Below, piece by piece: positions 18,278 through 27,541 of a stretch of 64,000 nucleotides of DNA (its first letter is position 1; every line of letters starts with the position of its first letter). The DNA lies in the NCBI GenBank assembly GCA_963711215.1, contig CAVQDH010000008.1:138653-202652 (forward strand). The letters run 5' to 3'. A model generated the notes under the pieces. It was given only the letters and a program-made list of their open reading frames with translations, was not told where the DNA came from and ran no database searches. The position numbers and the translations under genes were made by a program. This DNA is from WHUA01 sp963711215. Lineage in GTDB: Bacteria > Pseudomonadota > Alphaproteobacteria > UBA8366.

Positions 18278-19552
18278 GTGCGAGAAATCAAAGAAAACAT
18301 TGACACTGCAGGCCTTCGGACCAAAAGTAGCGCGCCCTTTGGAACACGTGAGGGTCGACCGATTTCCGAGCCCGCAAGACCGAGTCTGAACGGGGTACAG
18401 CATCTTCCAAGCCTGCCCGATGCCCCCCTTCCCGGAAACCGGGTTCAGCTTGGCCGAGACAGCAAGCTGAAACTCGATTGCGGGGTGGAGCTGGGGCCGT
18501 TCCCCGTGGCCTATTGCACCTATGGTACCCTGAACGAGGAGCGCAGCAACGCGGTCCTGGTCTGTCATGCCCTGACCGGCGACCAGTATGTCGCCGAGGA
18601 GCATCCGATCACCGGCAAGCCCGGCTGGTGGGACCGGATCGTCGGTCCGGGAAAGCCGCTGGATACGAACCGCTTCTTCGTCATCTGCTCGAACGTGCTG
18701 GGGGGATGTCTCGGCACGCTCGGTCCGACGGAACGGAACCCGGCGACGGGTGAGCCCTATGGGTTGAGCTTTCCGGTCATCACCATCGGCGACATGGTGC
18801 GCGCGCAGGCGATGCTGCTCGACCATCTCGGCATCGACCAGCTGTTCTGCGTCATCGGCGGCTCCATGGGGGCGATGCAGGTGCTGGAATGGGCGTCGCG
18901 CCACAAGGACCGCGTCTTTGCCGCGGTGCCGATCGCCGGCGCCGCGCGCCACACGGCCCAGAACATCGCCTTTCACGAAGTCGGCCGCCAGGCGATCATG
19001 GCCGACCCGGATTGGCACGGCGGCGACTACATCCGTCACGGCGCCATTCCGCGGCGCGGGCTCGGCGTCGCCCGCATGACGGCGCATATCACCTACCTGT
19101 CGGAAGCCGCGCTGCACCGCAAGTTCGGCCGCAGCCTGCAGGACCGCGACATGCTGAGCTTCGGCTTCGATGCGGATTTTCAGGTCGAAAGCTATCTGCG
19201 CCACCAGGGATCGACCTTCGTCGATCGCTTCGACGCCAACAGCTACCTCTACATCACCCGCGCGATGGATTACTTCGACCTGGCGGCCGAGCACGGCGGA
19301 TCCTTGCCGGAGGCGTTCGAGGGCACCAAGACCCGTTTCTGCATCATCTCCTTCACCAGCGACTGGCTGTTTCCGACGTCGGAGAACCGCGCGATCGTCC
19401 ATGCGCTCAACGCCGTCGCGGCGAATGTCAGCTTTGTCGAGATCCAGAGCGACCAGGGGCACGATGCGTTCCTGCTGGAAGAGCCGGAATTCGACAAGGT
19501 CCTGACCGGCTTCATCAGCGGCTGCGCCGAGCGCCGGGGCCTGAGCCGATAA
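18278..19552 (+). CDS. metX: Homoserine O-acetyltransferase
   Basis: An alpha/beta-hydrolase acyltransferase that activates homoserine for methionine synthesis. The nucleophile elbow is GGSMGAMQ (Ser about 196), the acid lies in SDWLFP and the base in DQGHDAFL, a complete triad. HALTGDQYV and GWWDRIVGPG are family signatures. From GTG 18278 the protein has 424 residues, about 40 more at the N-terminus than usual. There is no ATG and no good Shine-Dalgarno before the conserved part, so the true start is uncertain. Divergent from the chorismate mutase gene; metW follows 16 bases on. Confidence 0.92.
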   Translation: MREIKENIDTAGLRTKSSAPFGTREGRPISEPARPSLNGVQHLPSLPDAPLPGNRVQLGRDSKLKLDCGVELGPFPVAYCTYGTLNEERSNAVLVCHALTGDQYVAEEHPITGKPGWWDRIVGPGKPLDTNRFFVICSNVLGGCLGTLGPTERNPATGEPYGLSFPVITIGDMVRAQAMLLDHLGIDQLFCVIGGSMGAMQVLEWASRHKDRVFAAVPIAGAARHTAQNIAFHEVGRQAIMADPDWHGGDYIRHGAIPRRGLGVARMTAHITYLSEAALHRKFGRSLQDRDMLSFGFDADFQVESYLRHQGSTFVDRFDANSYLYITRAMDYFDLAAEHGGSLPEAFEGTKTRFCIISFTSDWLFPTSENRAIVHALNAVAANVSFVEIQSDQGHDAFLLEEPEFDKVLTGFISGCAERRGLSR

Positions 19553-19568
19553 CGATGCGGGCCGCGGC

Positions 19569-20201
19569 ATGAGCGATCCGACGTCACCCGGGCGCAACGA
19601 CATCCGCGTCGACCTGCAATTCATCGCCGACATGATCGAGCCGCGGACCCGCGTGCTCGACATCGGCTGCGGGGATGGCGCATTGCTCAGCTACCTCAGC
19701 GAGTTCAAGCAGGTCGACGCGCGCGGCATCGAGCTGAGCATGGCGGGCGTGAATGAATGCGTGAGCGACGGGCTGTCGGTCATCCAGGGCGACGCCGACA
19801 CCGATCTGGACGATTATCCCGACGGCGCCTTCGACTACGCCGTGCTCAGCCAGACGCTGCAGGCGACCCGGCAGCCGCGCCGCGTGGTCGAGAACCTCGT
19901 GCGCATCGGCCGGCGCGCGATCCTGTCGCTGCCGAATTTCGGCCATTGGCGCGTGCGGTTGGGGCTGCTGATGACCGGCCGCATGCCGCAGACCGAGATC
20001 CTGCCTTTTCACTGGTATGACACGCCGAACATCCACCTCTGCACGATCCGGGATTTTCTCGAGCTGTGCCGCGAGATACAAGTCGAAGTGGAGAAGGCGA
20101 TCGTGCTGTCCGCCGGCGGCAGGCCGTTGCCGATGCAGGCCACCGGCCGCACGGGAAATCTCTTGGGCGTCCAGGCGGTCTTCCTGCTGCGCAAGAGCTG
20201 A
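19569..20201 (+). CDS. metW: Methionine biosynthesis protein MetW
   Basis: A 210-residue class I methyltransferase-fold protein. The SAM loop reads RVLDIGCGDGALLSYL, followed by VLSQTLQATRQPRRVVENLVRIGRRAILSLPNFGHW, diagnostic for MetW. MetW works with MetX in the homoserine acetylation step; the two genes are adjacent here as in most Proteobacteria. ATG 19569 lies 16 bases after the metX stop, indicating co-transcription. Confidence 0.94.
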   Translation: MSDPTSPGRNDIRVDLQFIADMIEPRTRVLDIGCGDGALLSYLSEFKQVDARGIELSMAGVNECVSDGLSVIQGDADTDLDDYPDGAFDYAVLSQTLQATRQPRRVVENLVRIGRRAILSLPNFGHWRVRLGLLMTGRMPQTEILPFHWYDTPNIHLCTIRDFLELCREIQVEVEKAIVLSAGGRPLPMQATGRTGNLLGVQAVFLLRKS

Positions 20202-20350
20202 CGCGGCCGTCGCCTGTCTCTCAAGAGCTCGCGCCCTCGGGTAAGTTGAGGAATGGCGCGGCTGCGCCCGAAGTGTCGGCGAAGGTCATGAGGACGCGCC
20301 GCGCTCAAAGCATCGGCTCAATTCGTCCGGCCGGCTATGGATTTCGCGGC

Positions 20351-21262
20351 CTAAAGCCTCACCCAGCCGCGCCCTTCATGGCGGTAATCGAAACACTGCG
20401 GATGCAGCAGCTCCGCCAGGATCTCGAGCGAATCGGCGATCCGCGGGCCGGGGCGATTGAAATACTGATTGCCGTCGGTGAGATAGACCCGCTCTGTCCG
20501 CACAGCGCGCAGCTGTTGCCAGTCCGCGCGATCGGTGAGCGCTTGCATTTCGCGCCGCGTCCGCTCGATGTCGAAGCCGCAGGGCATGACGACGATGACC
20601 TCCGGGTCTTCGCGCCGCAGGTCTTCCCAGCTCATCCAGGGCGAATGCTTGCCGGCGGTGCCGAACAGGTTGACGCCGCCCGCCATCGCGACCAGCTCGG
20701 GCATCCAGTTGCCGCCGGCCATCAACGGATCGATCCATTCGATGCAGGCGACGGTCGGGCGGTCGCCGAGCTTTGCGGCGGCTGACTCGATTTCGGCCAT
20801 GCGATGCTTGATTGAGGCGATCAGCGCGCGGCCGCGCGCCGGCGCCTCCAGCGCGTCCGCGACGTTCTGGATGTCCGTCCAGATGTCGGCGAGCGCGTCG
20901 GGCTTCAACGTCACGATGTTCGGCGCCGCATCGAGCCAGTCGCAGACCGCGGCCCGAAGGTCGTTCTCGCTGACGGCGCAGACCTCGCACTGCGACTGGG
21001 TCACGATGACGTCGGGCCGCAGCGCCTTCAGCTTGTCGCCGTCGACGCGGTAGACGGACAACCCTTCCTGCACCACGGCCTTGACCCGGTCGTCGATCTC
21101 GCGCGAGCTGCCGTGGAGGTCGATCTTCGGCTCGGTGCAGCACGGCAGCGTCTCGACATCGGCGGGAAAATCACATTCATGGCTGCGCGCGATCAGCGCG
21201 TCGCGAAAGCCGAGCGCGGTGACGATCTCCGTAGCACTCGCCAGCATGCTTGCGACGCGCAT
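20351..21262 (-). CDS. BtuF-like cobalamin-binding type protein without signal peptide
   Basis: A 303-residue protein of the helical-backbone metal/cobalamin receptor family. It begins MRVASMLASATEIVTALG, the classic start of the mature BtuF-like domain, and continues with RPDVIVTQSQCEVCAVSE, IEWIDPLMAGGNWMPELVAMAGG and SWEDLRREDPEVIVVMPCGFD. There is no signal peptide, so it is probably cytoplasmic, as in many alphaproteobacterial homologues. No permease or ATPase gene adjoins it. A role in handling cobalamin, needed by NrdJ, is inference. The 149 bases to metW hold no gene that I can see. Confidence 0.75.
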   Translation of the reverse strand: MRVASMLASATEIVTALGFRDALIARSHECDFPADVETLPCCTEPKIDLHGSSREIDDRVKAVVQEGLSVYRVDGDKLKALRPDVIVTQSQCEVCAVSENDLRAAVCDWLDAAPNIVTLKPDALADIWTDIQNVADALEAPARGRALIASIKHRMAEIESAAAKLGDRPTVACIEWIDPLMAGGNWMPELVAMAGGVNLFGTAGKHSPWMSWEDLRREDPEVIVVMPCGFDIERTRREMQALTDRADWQQLRAVRTERVYLTDGNQYFNRPGPRIADSLEILAELLHPQCFDYRHEGRGWVRL

Positions 21263-21301
21263 CGTCGGCTCCTTTGCTGCGGCGGTCGGGCCTGACCCGG
21301 C

Positions 21302-23627
21302 TCAGCCCGCCGGCGTGTCGGCGTGATGCTTGCGCCGGCGCATCCGTACCGCCCCCAGAACCACGGCCAGCACGCCGACCAGGATCGGGATCAAGGCAAT
21401 ATTGATGAACTTCAGCCAGAATTCCAAATTCTCGATGTTCTCGCGCAGGGCGAGCTGCACCTTGCGCAACGCTTTGCGCGTGGTGAGCACCTCTTCGGTG
21501 AATTTCGACGCTGCCGTCTCCACCGCCTTGTCGACGGTCGCCTCGCTGGTGCCTTGCGCTTTCTTCTTGTCGAGCTCCGCGAGCTTCTTCTCCGCGTCAT
21601 CGAGCTTCTTCCGCAGCCGCTGCTCTTCGGCGCGGTATTTTTGGTCCGCGGCGAGGCGAAGCTGCGCGATTTTCGTGAAGGGCCGTTGCGCGGTGCCGCG
21701 GCTGCGAAGCCCGATCAGGTCTTCGCCGCCGGCGAGATTCTCCACCGCGTTGACGACGAAATCGGCGTTGTTGGCGAAGGGCACCTGCACCCGTTGCCCG
21801 AAGAAGTCACGCGTCTGCACCCAGAAGCGGTCTTCCAGGAAGTCCGCGTCCGCGACCAGGATGACGTTCATCGGCGCGGTCGATTCGGCGACATAAGGCG
21901 GCGCTTTCGGTTCTTCTTCCTTCGGCTTTTCTTCGGCCTTTTTCTCTTCCTTGGCCTTTGCTTCCGGCGCTTTCGCCTTCTCTTCGGCCTTCTTCTGCGC
22001 GGCGGCCGGCTTGGCCTCGCCGGCTTTCTCGTCCTTCTTTTCAGCGCTCGGCGCCGCTGCTGGCGCGGCTTTCTTGGGCGCGGCTTCCGTGGGCTTGCTT
22101 TCCGCTTGGGCGACTGCGCGCACTGCCTTGTCGGCCTTCACCAGCGTTTTCGCTTTTTCCTTGCTGTCGGAGGTCTTGCCGTCAGGCTTCGTCTGCGGCA
22201 GCTGGCTTTGTCTCGGTGGACTCCGGCTTCGCCGCGGGCTTCGACGCCTCGCCGGCGGTCGCGCTCGGCTTTGCCTCTTTTTCGCCCCTTCTTCCTTCTT
22301 CGCGCCCTTGTCTTTGCCGGGGTCCTCGTCCGTTCTTTTCCTCCTCTTTCGGCGGACCGTCCGGGAACAGGCTCTTCATGCGTCCGCTCACCCGCGCCGC
22401 GATGACCTGCTGCTTGCCGGACGACTTGAAGTTCTCGAGGATCGTCAGGATCTTGGGCTGCTCGCCGTCGAGCAACTTGACGTCGACCTGCTCGCTGTCC
22501 GGCGTGCTCATGACGAGCGGCTCGAACCGGATCGAGGATTCCTTCGTCTTCTCGAGAATGCCGGCGCTTTCCAGGTTGAGCAGGCTGATCTGCGACGTGA
22601 TGGGATCGGTTTGCGACAAGCCGTCGCGGCGCACGGACAGCCAAGCGAGATAGGGCGCCGGAATGATGTTCTTCTCGTCGCCCGCATTGACCATTCGCGC
22701 ATAGCGCCGGTCGCCGACCACCCGGTCCTTGACCAGCGTAATGCCCCAATGATTAAGCAGCCGATCCATCTCGGACGACACGCGCTCGGGGAACTGGCTC
22801 ATCTTACGCAGCGCCGCGGTCTCGTTATAGGGGTCGAGGAAGATCATCGCCTTGCCGCCGCGCAGCAGATACTGGTCGATGTTGTAGTAATCCTTGGGCT
22901 CGAGCTTTCCCGGCTGCACGATCATCAGGACGTCCGGCTTGATCTTCCAGATGTCGTTGAAGTCGTAGAGCTGCTTTACCGTGGCGTGGTCCTCGAGCTG
23001 CTGAATAATCGCCCAGGGCTTGGCAGGCAGGCCGCGCAGCTGCAATTGGATATCGCCGAACATCGGCCGCGAGGTGTAGACCGCCACGACCGGCTTGCCC
23101 TTGGTGCCGACATTGTAGAGCAGGCTCGCGATATCGTATTCGAGGAATTTCTCCCGCTCGATCTCGAAGAACGGGATGACGATCTCCTTCTTGCCGGACT
23201 TGGCGGCGAGGCCGAAGTAGACCTTGGTGCCGCTCTCGTCGACGGGAACGCCTTGCAGGCCGAGCTCGACCGCCTTGTCCTCGATTTCGGAGAAGGGCTT
23301 CGGGTCCTTGATCGAAAGCGTGACGTTGTCGCCGCCGGTCGCCTTGATCACGCGCAGCATGTCCTTCACGCGAAGCGCGTAGTTGCCGTAAACCGGCGCC
23401 GCCTTGCCGAGGTCGTCCGAATAGTAAAGCGTGAGCTCGACCGGCTTCTGCAGTTTGTGGAGGATGTCGCGCGTGCCGTTCGACAGCGTATAGAGCCGGT
23501 CCTGCGTCAGGTCGGCGCGCATGCCGACGATGTGGCCGGCCGCCACGTTGACGACGACGAAGAGCGCGACAGCGGCGACCGCCAGCGCGATCCAGCCGCC
23601 CTTCTTGTCCAATATCCAGCGGAGCAT
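21302..23627 (-). CDS. GldG-like ABC-exporter accessory protein (several frameshifts)
   Basis: A large membrane-anchored protein of the GldG/ABC_transp_aux family. The start at 23627 gives a membrane helix (WIALAVAAVALFVVVNVAAG), then DRLYTLSNGTRDILHKL and the extracytoplasmic domain with GGKAMIFLDPYNE. A Lys/Ala/Glu-rich linker (about 22150-22340) separates this from a second part, NVILVADADFLEDRFWV, FANNADFVVNAVENLAGGEDLIGLRSRG, a coiled coil and a C-terminal membrane helix. The two parts are in different frames. Breaks near 22327, 22283 and 22188 inside the linker reconnect them. Restored length is about 775 residues. Downstream of, and co-oriented with, the permease and ATPase genes. Confidence 0.8.
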
Positions 23628-23640
23628 GGCGCGACCTCCC

Positions 23641-24375
23641 TCAAGCGGCTTTCAGGCGGTCGACGGCGACCACGTTGAGAAACAGGAAGAGACCGATCAA
23701 GGCGCCGAAGTAGATGGCGTCCCTGAGATCGACCACGCCCTTGGAGATGTCCGAGTAGTGGTTCATCACGCTGAGCGAGCGGAAGAAGTCGGCGACGTCG
23801 CCGCTCGCATAATTGCCCAGGACATTGAGCACGATGGTCGAGCCCATGGCGACGAACAGAAAGCAAAGCGTCGCCGACAGAACGAAGGCGATCACCTGGT
23901 TCTTGGTCAGCGCCGAAACGAAGGACCCGACGGCGAGAAAGCCGCCGGCCATCAAGAGGCTGCCCAGATAGGCGGCGAGAATGGCGCCGTTGTCGGGATT
24001 GCCGAGATAGTTGACCGTCAGCCAGATCGGGAAGGTGAGCGCCAGCGCGATGCCGGTGAATGCCCAGGCGGCAAGGAACTTGCCGATGACGATCTGGGTC
24101 GTGGTCAGCGGTAGCGTCATCGACAGCTCGATCGTCCCGGTCCGCCGCTCCTCCGCCCACAGCCGCATCGAGAGCGCCGGGATGAGGAAGAGATAGAGCC
24201 ACGGGTGGAAGCTGAAGAAGGCGACGAGGTCGGCCTGATTGCGGTCGAAGAAGTTGCCCACGTAGAAGGTCATGACGCCGTTCATCGCAAGAAAGATGAC
24301 GATAAAGACGTATGCGACGGGGGTCGCGAAATAGCTGGCCATCTCCCGCCGGAAAACTGTCGCGATGCTATGCAT
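23641..24375 (-). CDS. GldF-like ABC transporter permease
   Basis: A 244-residue integral membrane protein with about six helices. It starts FRREMASYFATPVAYVFIVIF and contains RLWAEERRTGTIELSMTLPLTTTQIVIGKF, the ABC-2 type permease signature shared by GldF and NosY-like exporters. It works with the ATPase encoded just upstream, whose stop overlaps this start, and with the GldG-like protein downstream. The substrate of such alphaproteobacterial exporters is not known; gliding is not implied. Confidence 0.88.
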   Translation of the reverse strand: MHSIATVFRREMASYFATPVAYVFIVIFLAMNGVMTFYVGNFFDRNQADLVAFFSFHPWLYLFLIPALSMRLWAEERRTGTIELSMTLPLTTTQIVIGKFLAAWAFTGIALALTFPIWLTVNYLGNPDNGAILAAYLGSLLMAGGFLAVGSFVSALTKNQVIAFVLSATLCFLFVAMGSTIVLNVLGNYASGDVADFFRSLSVMNHYSDISKGVVDLRDAIYFGALIGLFLFLNVVAVDRLKAA

Positions 24376-25297
24376 GGGTTGATTGCTGGCTGGTAATTTC
24401 GCGGAAAACCTCATCGAGCCGGCCGTGCTCGACCGTGATTTGCTGGATATCGGCGTCGACGTCCCGCAGCGCCATGCTGACCTGCGCGATGATCGAGGCG
24501 CCCTTCTCCGCCTGCACGAACAGGCGGCCGTCGCCTTCGCTCTTGATCTCGGCCACGTTGGCGAGGGACGACAGCGCCGCGCGTACCTTGTCCGGCGCCT
24601 TGGTCGTGAGCGAGACGCCGTTGTGCCGGCGCGATCGCGCGGCGAGGCCCGCCGGCGTCTCGTCCGCGACAAGGCGTCCGTTGGCGATGATGATGGCGCG
24701 GCTGCAGACCGCTTCGACCTCTTCGAGGATGTGGGTCGAGATGATGATCGCCTTACTTCCCGCCATGCCGAGAATGAGCTCGCGGACTTCGTGCTTCTGA
24801 TTGGGATCGAGGCCGTCGGTCGGCTCGTCCAGGATCAGGACCTCCGGGTCGTGCAACAGCGCCTGGGCAAGGCCGAGACGGCGCTTGAAGCCCTTCGAGA
24901 GCGTCTCGATCGGCTGGTTCAGCACATCGGAAAGCTGCGTCTTCCGGACCGCGGTGTCGATGCGTTGCGCCGCCTCGGCGCCGGACAGGTTGCGGACCCG
25001 CGCGATGAATTCAAGGAAGGCCTGCGGTGTCATGTCGGGCCACATGGGCGCGCCCTCGGGCAGGTAGCCGACCCGGCGCTTCACTTCGAGCGGGCTGCGC
25101 CGCACGTCGAAGCCGGCAACGCGCGCGGTGCCGGCTGTCGGCGGCAGGAAGCCCGTGATCATCTTCATCGTCGTCGACTTGCCGGCGCCGTTGGGGCCGA
25201 GAAAGCCAAGAACTTCGCCCTTGGCTACGTTGAAGCTGATGTCGTCGACGGCGGTAATCGGTCCGAAGGTTTTCGAAAGGTGGTCGATCTCGATCAT
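24368..25297 (-). CDS. GldA-like ABC transporter ATP-binding protein
   Basis: A 309-residue ATPase. Walker A is GPNGAGKST near 37-45, the signature is LSKGFKRRLGLAQAL (LSKG instead of LSGG, usual for this branch), Walker B is VLILDEPTDGLDP, and the switch histidine is in STHILEE. The C-terminal extension of about 90 residues is typical of the GldA/CcmA type. The start at 25297 (MIEIDHLSKTFG) is preferred over an upstream ATG because it begins exactly at the family N-terminus. First gene of the three-gene exporter operon. The ~250 bases upstream up to the next gene contain a GATAAT-like -10 on this strand but no clear -35. Confidence 0.92.
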   Translation of the reverse strand: MIEIDHLSKTFGPITAVDDISFNVAKGEVLGFLGPNGAGKSTTMKMITGFLPPTAGTARVAGFDVRRSPLEVKRRVGYLPEGAPMWPDMTPQAFLEFIARVRNLSGAEAAQRIDTAVRKTQLSDVLNQPIETLSKGFKRRLGLAQALLHDPEVLILDEPTDGLDPNQKHEVRELILGMAGSKAIIISTHILEEVEAVCSRAIIIANGRLVADETPAGLAARSRRHNGVSLTTKAPDKVRAALSSLANVAEIKSEGDGRLFVQAEKGASIIAQVSMALRDVDADIQQITVEHGRLDEVFREITSQQSTHA

Positions 25298-25547
25298 GAT
25301 GATCGCCTTGTTGTAATTATCTTTCGATCCCAGACGGCTGACTGGGCGCAATCCCTTCCCCGGTTTACGATTTAGGAAAGGATCGCAACGCTGCAAGAGG
25401 AATAGTCAATTCTGCGCCGACTGCAAGTAGCTTTCCGCCAACGGCGTTGACCCGGGCCTGCGGGTGGGTTAGCGGTTCCAGCCTGGTCGGGCGCAGAATC
25501 CGGCCGCCGAATTCGGCGCTCGCGCGAAATTTCAGAAGGGGATGAGG

Positions 25548-26651
25548 ATGACGGTGAAACGGGTCGGAGTGGTCGGCGCCGGCACCATGGGGTCCGGAAT
25601 CGCGACCAATATCGCGCAGTACGGCTACCCGGTGCATATCGTCGATACCGGGGCATCCCAGGTCGACGGCGCGCTGGCGAAAGCGCGGACTTTCTACCAG
25701 CGCCAGGCCGAGCGTGGGCGCATGAGCGAGGCGGATGTCGCCGCGGCAACCGCGCGGCTCAAGGGCGGCACCGATCTCGGCGCGCTCGCCGGCTGCGATC
25801 TGGTCATCGAGGCGGTATTCGAGCAGCTCGAGGTCAAGGCCGAGCTCTATGGGCGGCTCGTTCCCGTGCTCCGCCCTGATTGCCTGGTGGCGACGAATAC
25901 CAGTTGCCTGCAGGTAAGCGCGCTCGCGCGGTCCGTCGATCGGCCCGAGCGCTTTCTCGGCCTGCATTACTTCAATCCGCCGGCCGTGAACCCGATCGTC
26001 GAGGTCGTGTGCGGCGAAAAGACGCACAAGGCCGTGATCGACGCGGCGCTCGCCTTTTGCGGGGCGACGAAGAAGATGCCGGTCCTGTGCCGCGACCGCA
26101 GCGGCTTCGCGCTCAACCGGTTCTTCTGTCCTTATATCAACGAAGCGGTCCGGCTTTACGATGACGGAATCGCCACGCCGTTCGAGGCCGACCGGGTCGC
26201 GTCGGACATTCTCGGCGCCGCTGCCGGGCCGTTCGTCGTGATCAACCTGGTGGGAACGCGCGTCATGCTGCACGCGCAGTCGAACCTCGTGGCGCTCGGC
26301 AAATTTTACGAGCCGGCCAAATCGGTCGTCCGCGTCGGCGAGCAGGCCGGCACCTGGGAGATCGGCGACCCGTCGCCGCCGGACGCCGCGCGGGACAAGA
26401 CCATCGCCGACCGCCTGCTCGGCGCGACCTTCCTGGCCCTCCTTCAGGAATTGGACGAGGACGTGGCGTCGCCCGCCGATATCGATCTCGGCGCGCGCCA
26501 TGCCTTCAAGTTCGGCAAGCCGCCCTGCGCCCTGATGGATGCGCTCGGCCGGGCGGAGGTCGAGCGCCTGGTGCGGCCTTTCTGCGAGGCCTATGGCGCG
26601 GCGCTTCCGGGCAGCCTTGCGCGCGTCGGGTCGTTGGTCGCGGGAGGCTGA
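25548..26651 (+). CDS. 3-hydroxyacyl-CoA dehydrogenase
   Basis: A 367-residue NAD-dependent dehydrogenase. The Rossmann motif is VGVVGAGTMGSGIA at the N-terminus. VIEAVFEQLEVKAEL, NTSCLQVSALA, the catalytic histidine in FLGLHYFNPP, EVVCGEKT and RSGFALNRFF follow in family order. The C-terminal domain is longer than in the 280-residue bacterial enzymes and closer to the stand-alone two-domain forms. The ATG at 25548 lies about six bases after GAAGGGG, better than the ATG at 25542. Acts in beta-oxidation or a related acyl-CoA pathway; the actual chain length is unknown. Confidence 0.88.
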   Translation: MTVKRVGVVGAGTMGSGIATNIAQYGYPVHIVDTGASQVDGALAKARTFYQRQAERGRMSEADVAAATARLKGGTDLGALAGCDLVIEAVFEQLEVKAELYGRLVPVLRPDCLVATNTSCLQVSALARSVDRPERFLGLHYFNPPAVNPIVEVVCGEKTHKAVIDAALAFCGATKKMPVLCRDRSGFALNRFFCPYINEAVRLYDDGIATPFEADRVASDILGAAAGPFVVINLVGTRVMLHAQSNLVALGKFYEPAKSVVRVGEQAGTWEIGDPSPPDAARDKTIADRLLGATFLALLQELDEDVASPADIDLGARHAFKFGKPPCALMDALGRAEVERLVRPFCEAYGAALPGSLARVGSLVAGG

Positions 26652-26655
26652 CCGA

Positions 26656-26847
26656 ATGCCGGATATCGGAGATTCTGCCCGGGGCCGGGCCGGCAACCAC
26701 ATGATGTGCGACTGGTGCGGCCGGGCCACGCCGGCCAACTACGTCCACGGCCATATTCAATGCGTCCACTGCCACCGCAACATCGCGCCCTGTTGCGAGG
26801 GTGAAGTCTGCGTGTCCGTGCCGGCGGACAAAGCGACGCCCGATTGA
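26656..26847 (+). CDS. Small cysteine-rich (zinc-ribbon-like) protein
   Basis: A 63-residue protein starting four bases after the dehydrogenase stop. Cysteines occur as MCDWC, CVHC, PCCEGEVC: four could bind one zinc ion as CxxC...CxxC, and three more sit near the end. I do not recognise a named family. Close spacing suggests co-expression with the acyl-CoA dehydrogenase gene. Possible roles are a metal-binding or regulatory adaptor, which is a guess. Confidence 0.65.
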   Translation: MPDIGDSARGRAGNHMMCDWCGRATPANYVHGHIQCVHCHRNIAPCCEGEVCVSVPADKATPD

Positions 26848-26983
26848 TCTCGCACTGGCCTGGCCGGGCATTGTATGAAAGAGGCACGCACCGCCGGCGG
26901 ATTTCGGCCATGTCTCGGTCGAGATAAGGTGGCGTGAGAACGACCATTGGTTGTGGGCGCATGCGGTCTTTGCAGCGGAGGCG

Positions 26984-27541
26984 ATGATGATCGTGCCGGT
27001 CGCGGGTATGCCGCCGAAAGGGCGCTCGGCGAAAGGCGTGCGGCCGCGCGCGGGCGCCTTGCTCCTGTGCGGCGTGCTGTTCGTGTCGCTCGGCGGGACA
27101 TCCCGGGCGGCCGACGAGATTCGCGGCGACGGTACCGTCTTATCGGGTAACGAAATTCAGGTCGGCACGAAGATCGTCCGGCTGTTCGGCATATCGGCTC
27201 CCGGGCTGCAGGATCTCTGCGAGATCAACGAAGCGAAGATGAAATGCGGGATCGTCGCCTGGGCGGAGCTGATCAAGCTGGCCGACGGGCAGCAGATATC
27301 CTGCGATGCCGAGGAGCTGCCGGCGGGCGTGGCGCCGCCGAAGTCCGACAAGCCCTTCGTTTTCGGAACCTGCTATATCGGGGAAACCGATCTCAACGAA
27401 GCGATGGTCCGCTCGGGTTGGGCCAAGGCGGTGGTGCCGCAGACCGACCGCTATGAGGTCGATGAAAGCGATGCCAAGGAATCGCGCCGCGGGCTCTGGT
27501 CGAACCAGGCGAAGCCGGGCGGACATGCGCGGCGGCGGTGA
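26984..27541 (+). CDS. Exported thermonuclease (SNase)-fold protein, probably inactive
   Basis: About 185 residues from ATG 26984, with a GGAGG just upstream. A basic N-terminus and hydrophobic stretch (GALLLCGVLFVSLGGTSRAADE) form a signal peptide. The beta-barrel core shows IRGDGTVLSGNEIQVG, IVRLFGISAP and LNEAMVRSGWAKAV, the order found in staphylococcal-nuclease-like proteins. The usual D-x-P-E after the first arginine strand is S-A-P-G here, and the second catalytic arginine (DRYGR motif) is replaced by FGTCYIG. Hydrolysis is therefore unlikely. Cysteines in LCEIN, MKCGI, ISCDAE and GTCYI could form disulfides in the periplasm. Confidence 0.75.
   Translation: MMIVPVAGMPPKGRSAKGVRPRAGALLLCGVLFVSLGGTSRAADEIRGDGTVLSGNEIQVGTKIVRLFGISAPGLQDLCEINEAKMKCGIVAWAELIKLADGQQISCDAEELPAGVAPPKSDKPFVFGTCYIGETDLNEAMVRSGWAKAVVPQTDRYEVDESDAKESRRGLWSNQAKPGGHARRR

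Noticed and set aside
18234..18300. Possible SAM-II riboswitch before metX
   Set aside because: A small stem CGCT...AGCG is present, but the conserved SAM-II core and pseudoknot partners could not be matched by eye. A covariance model search would be decisive.
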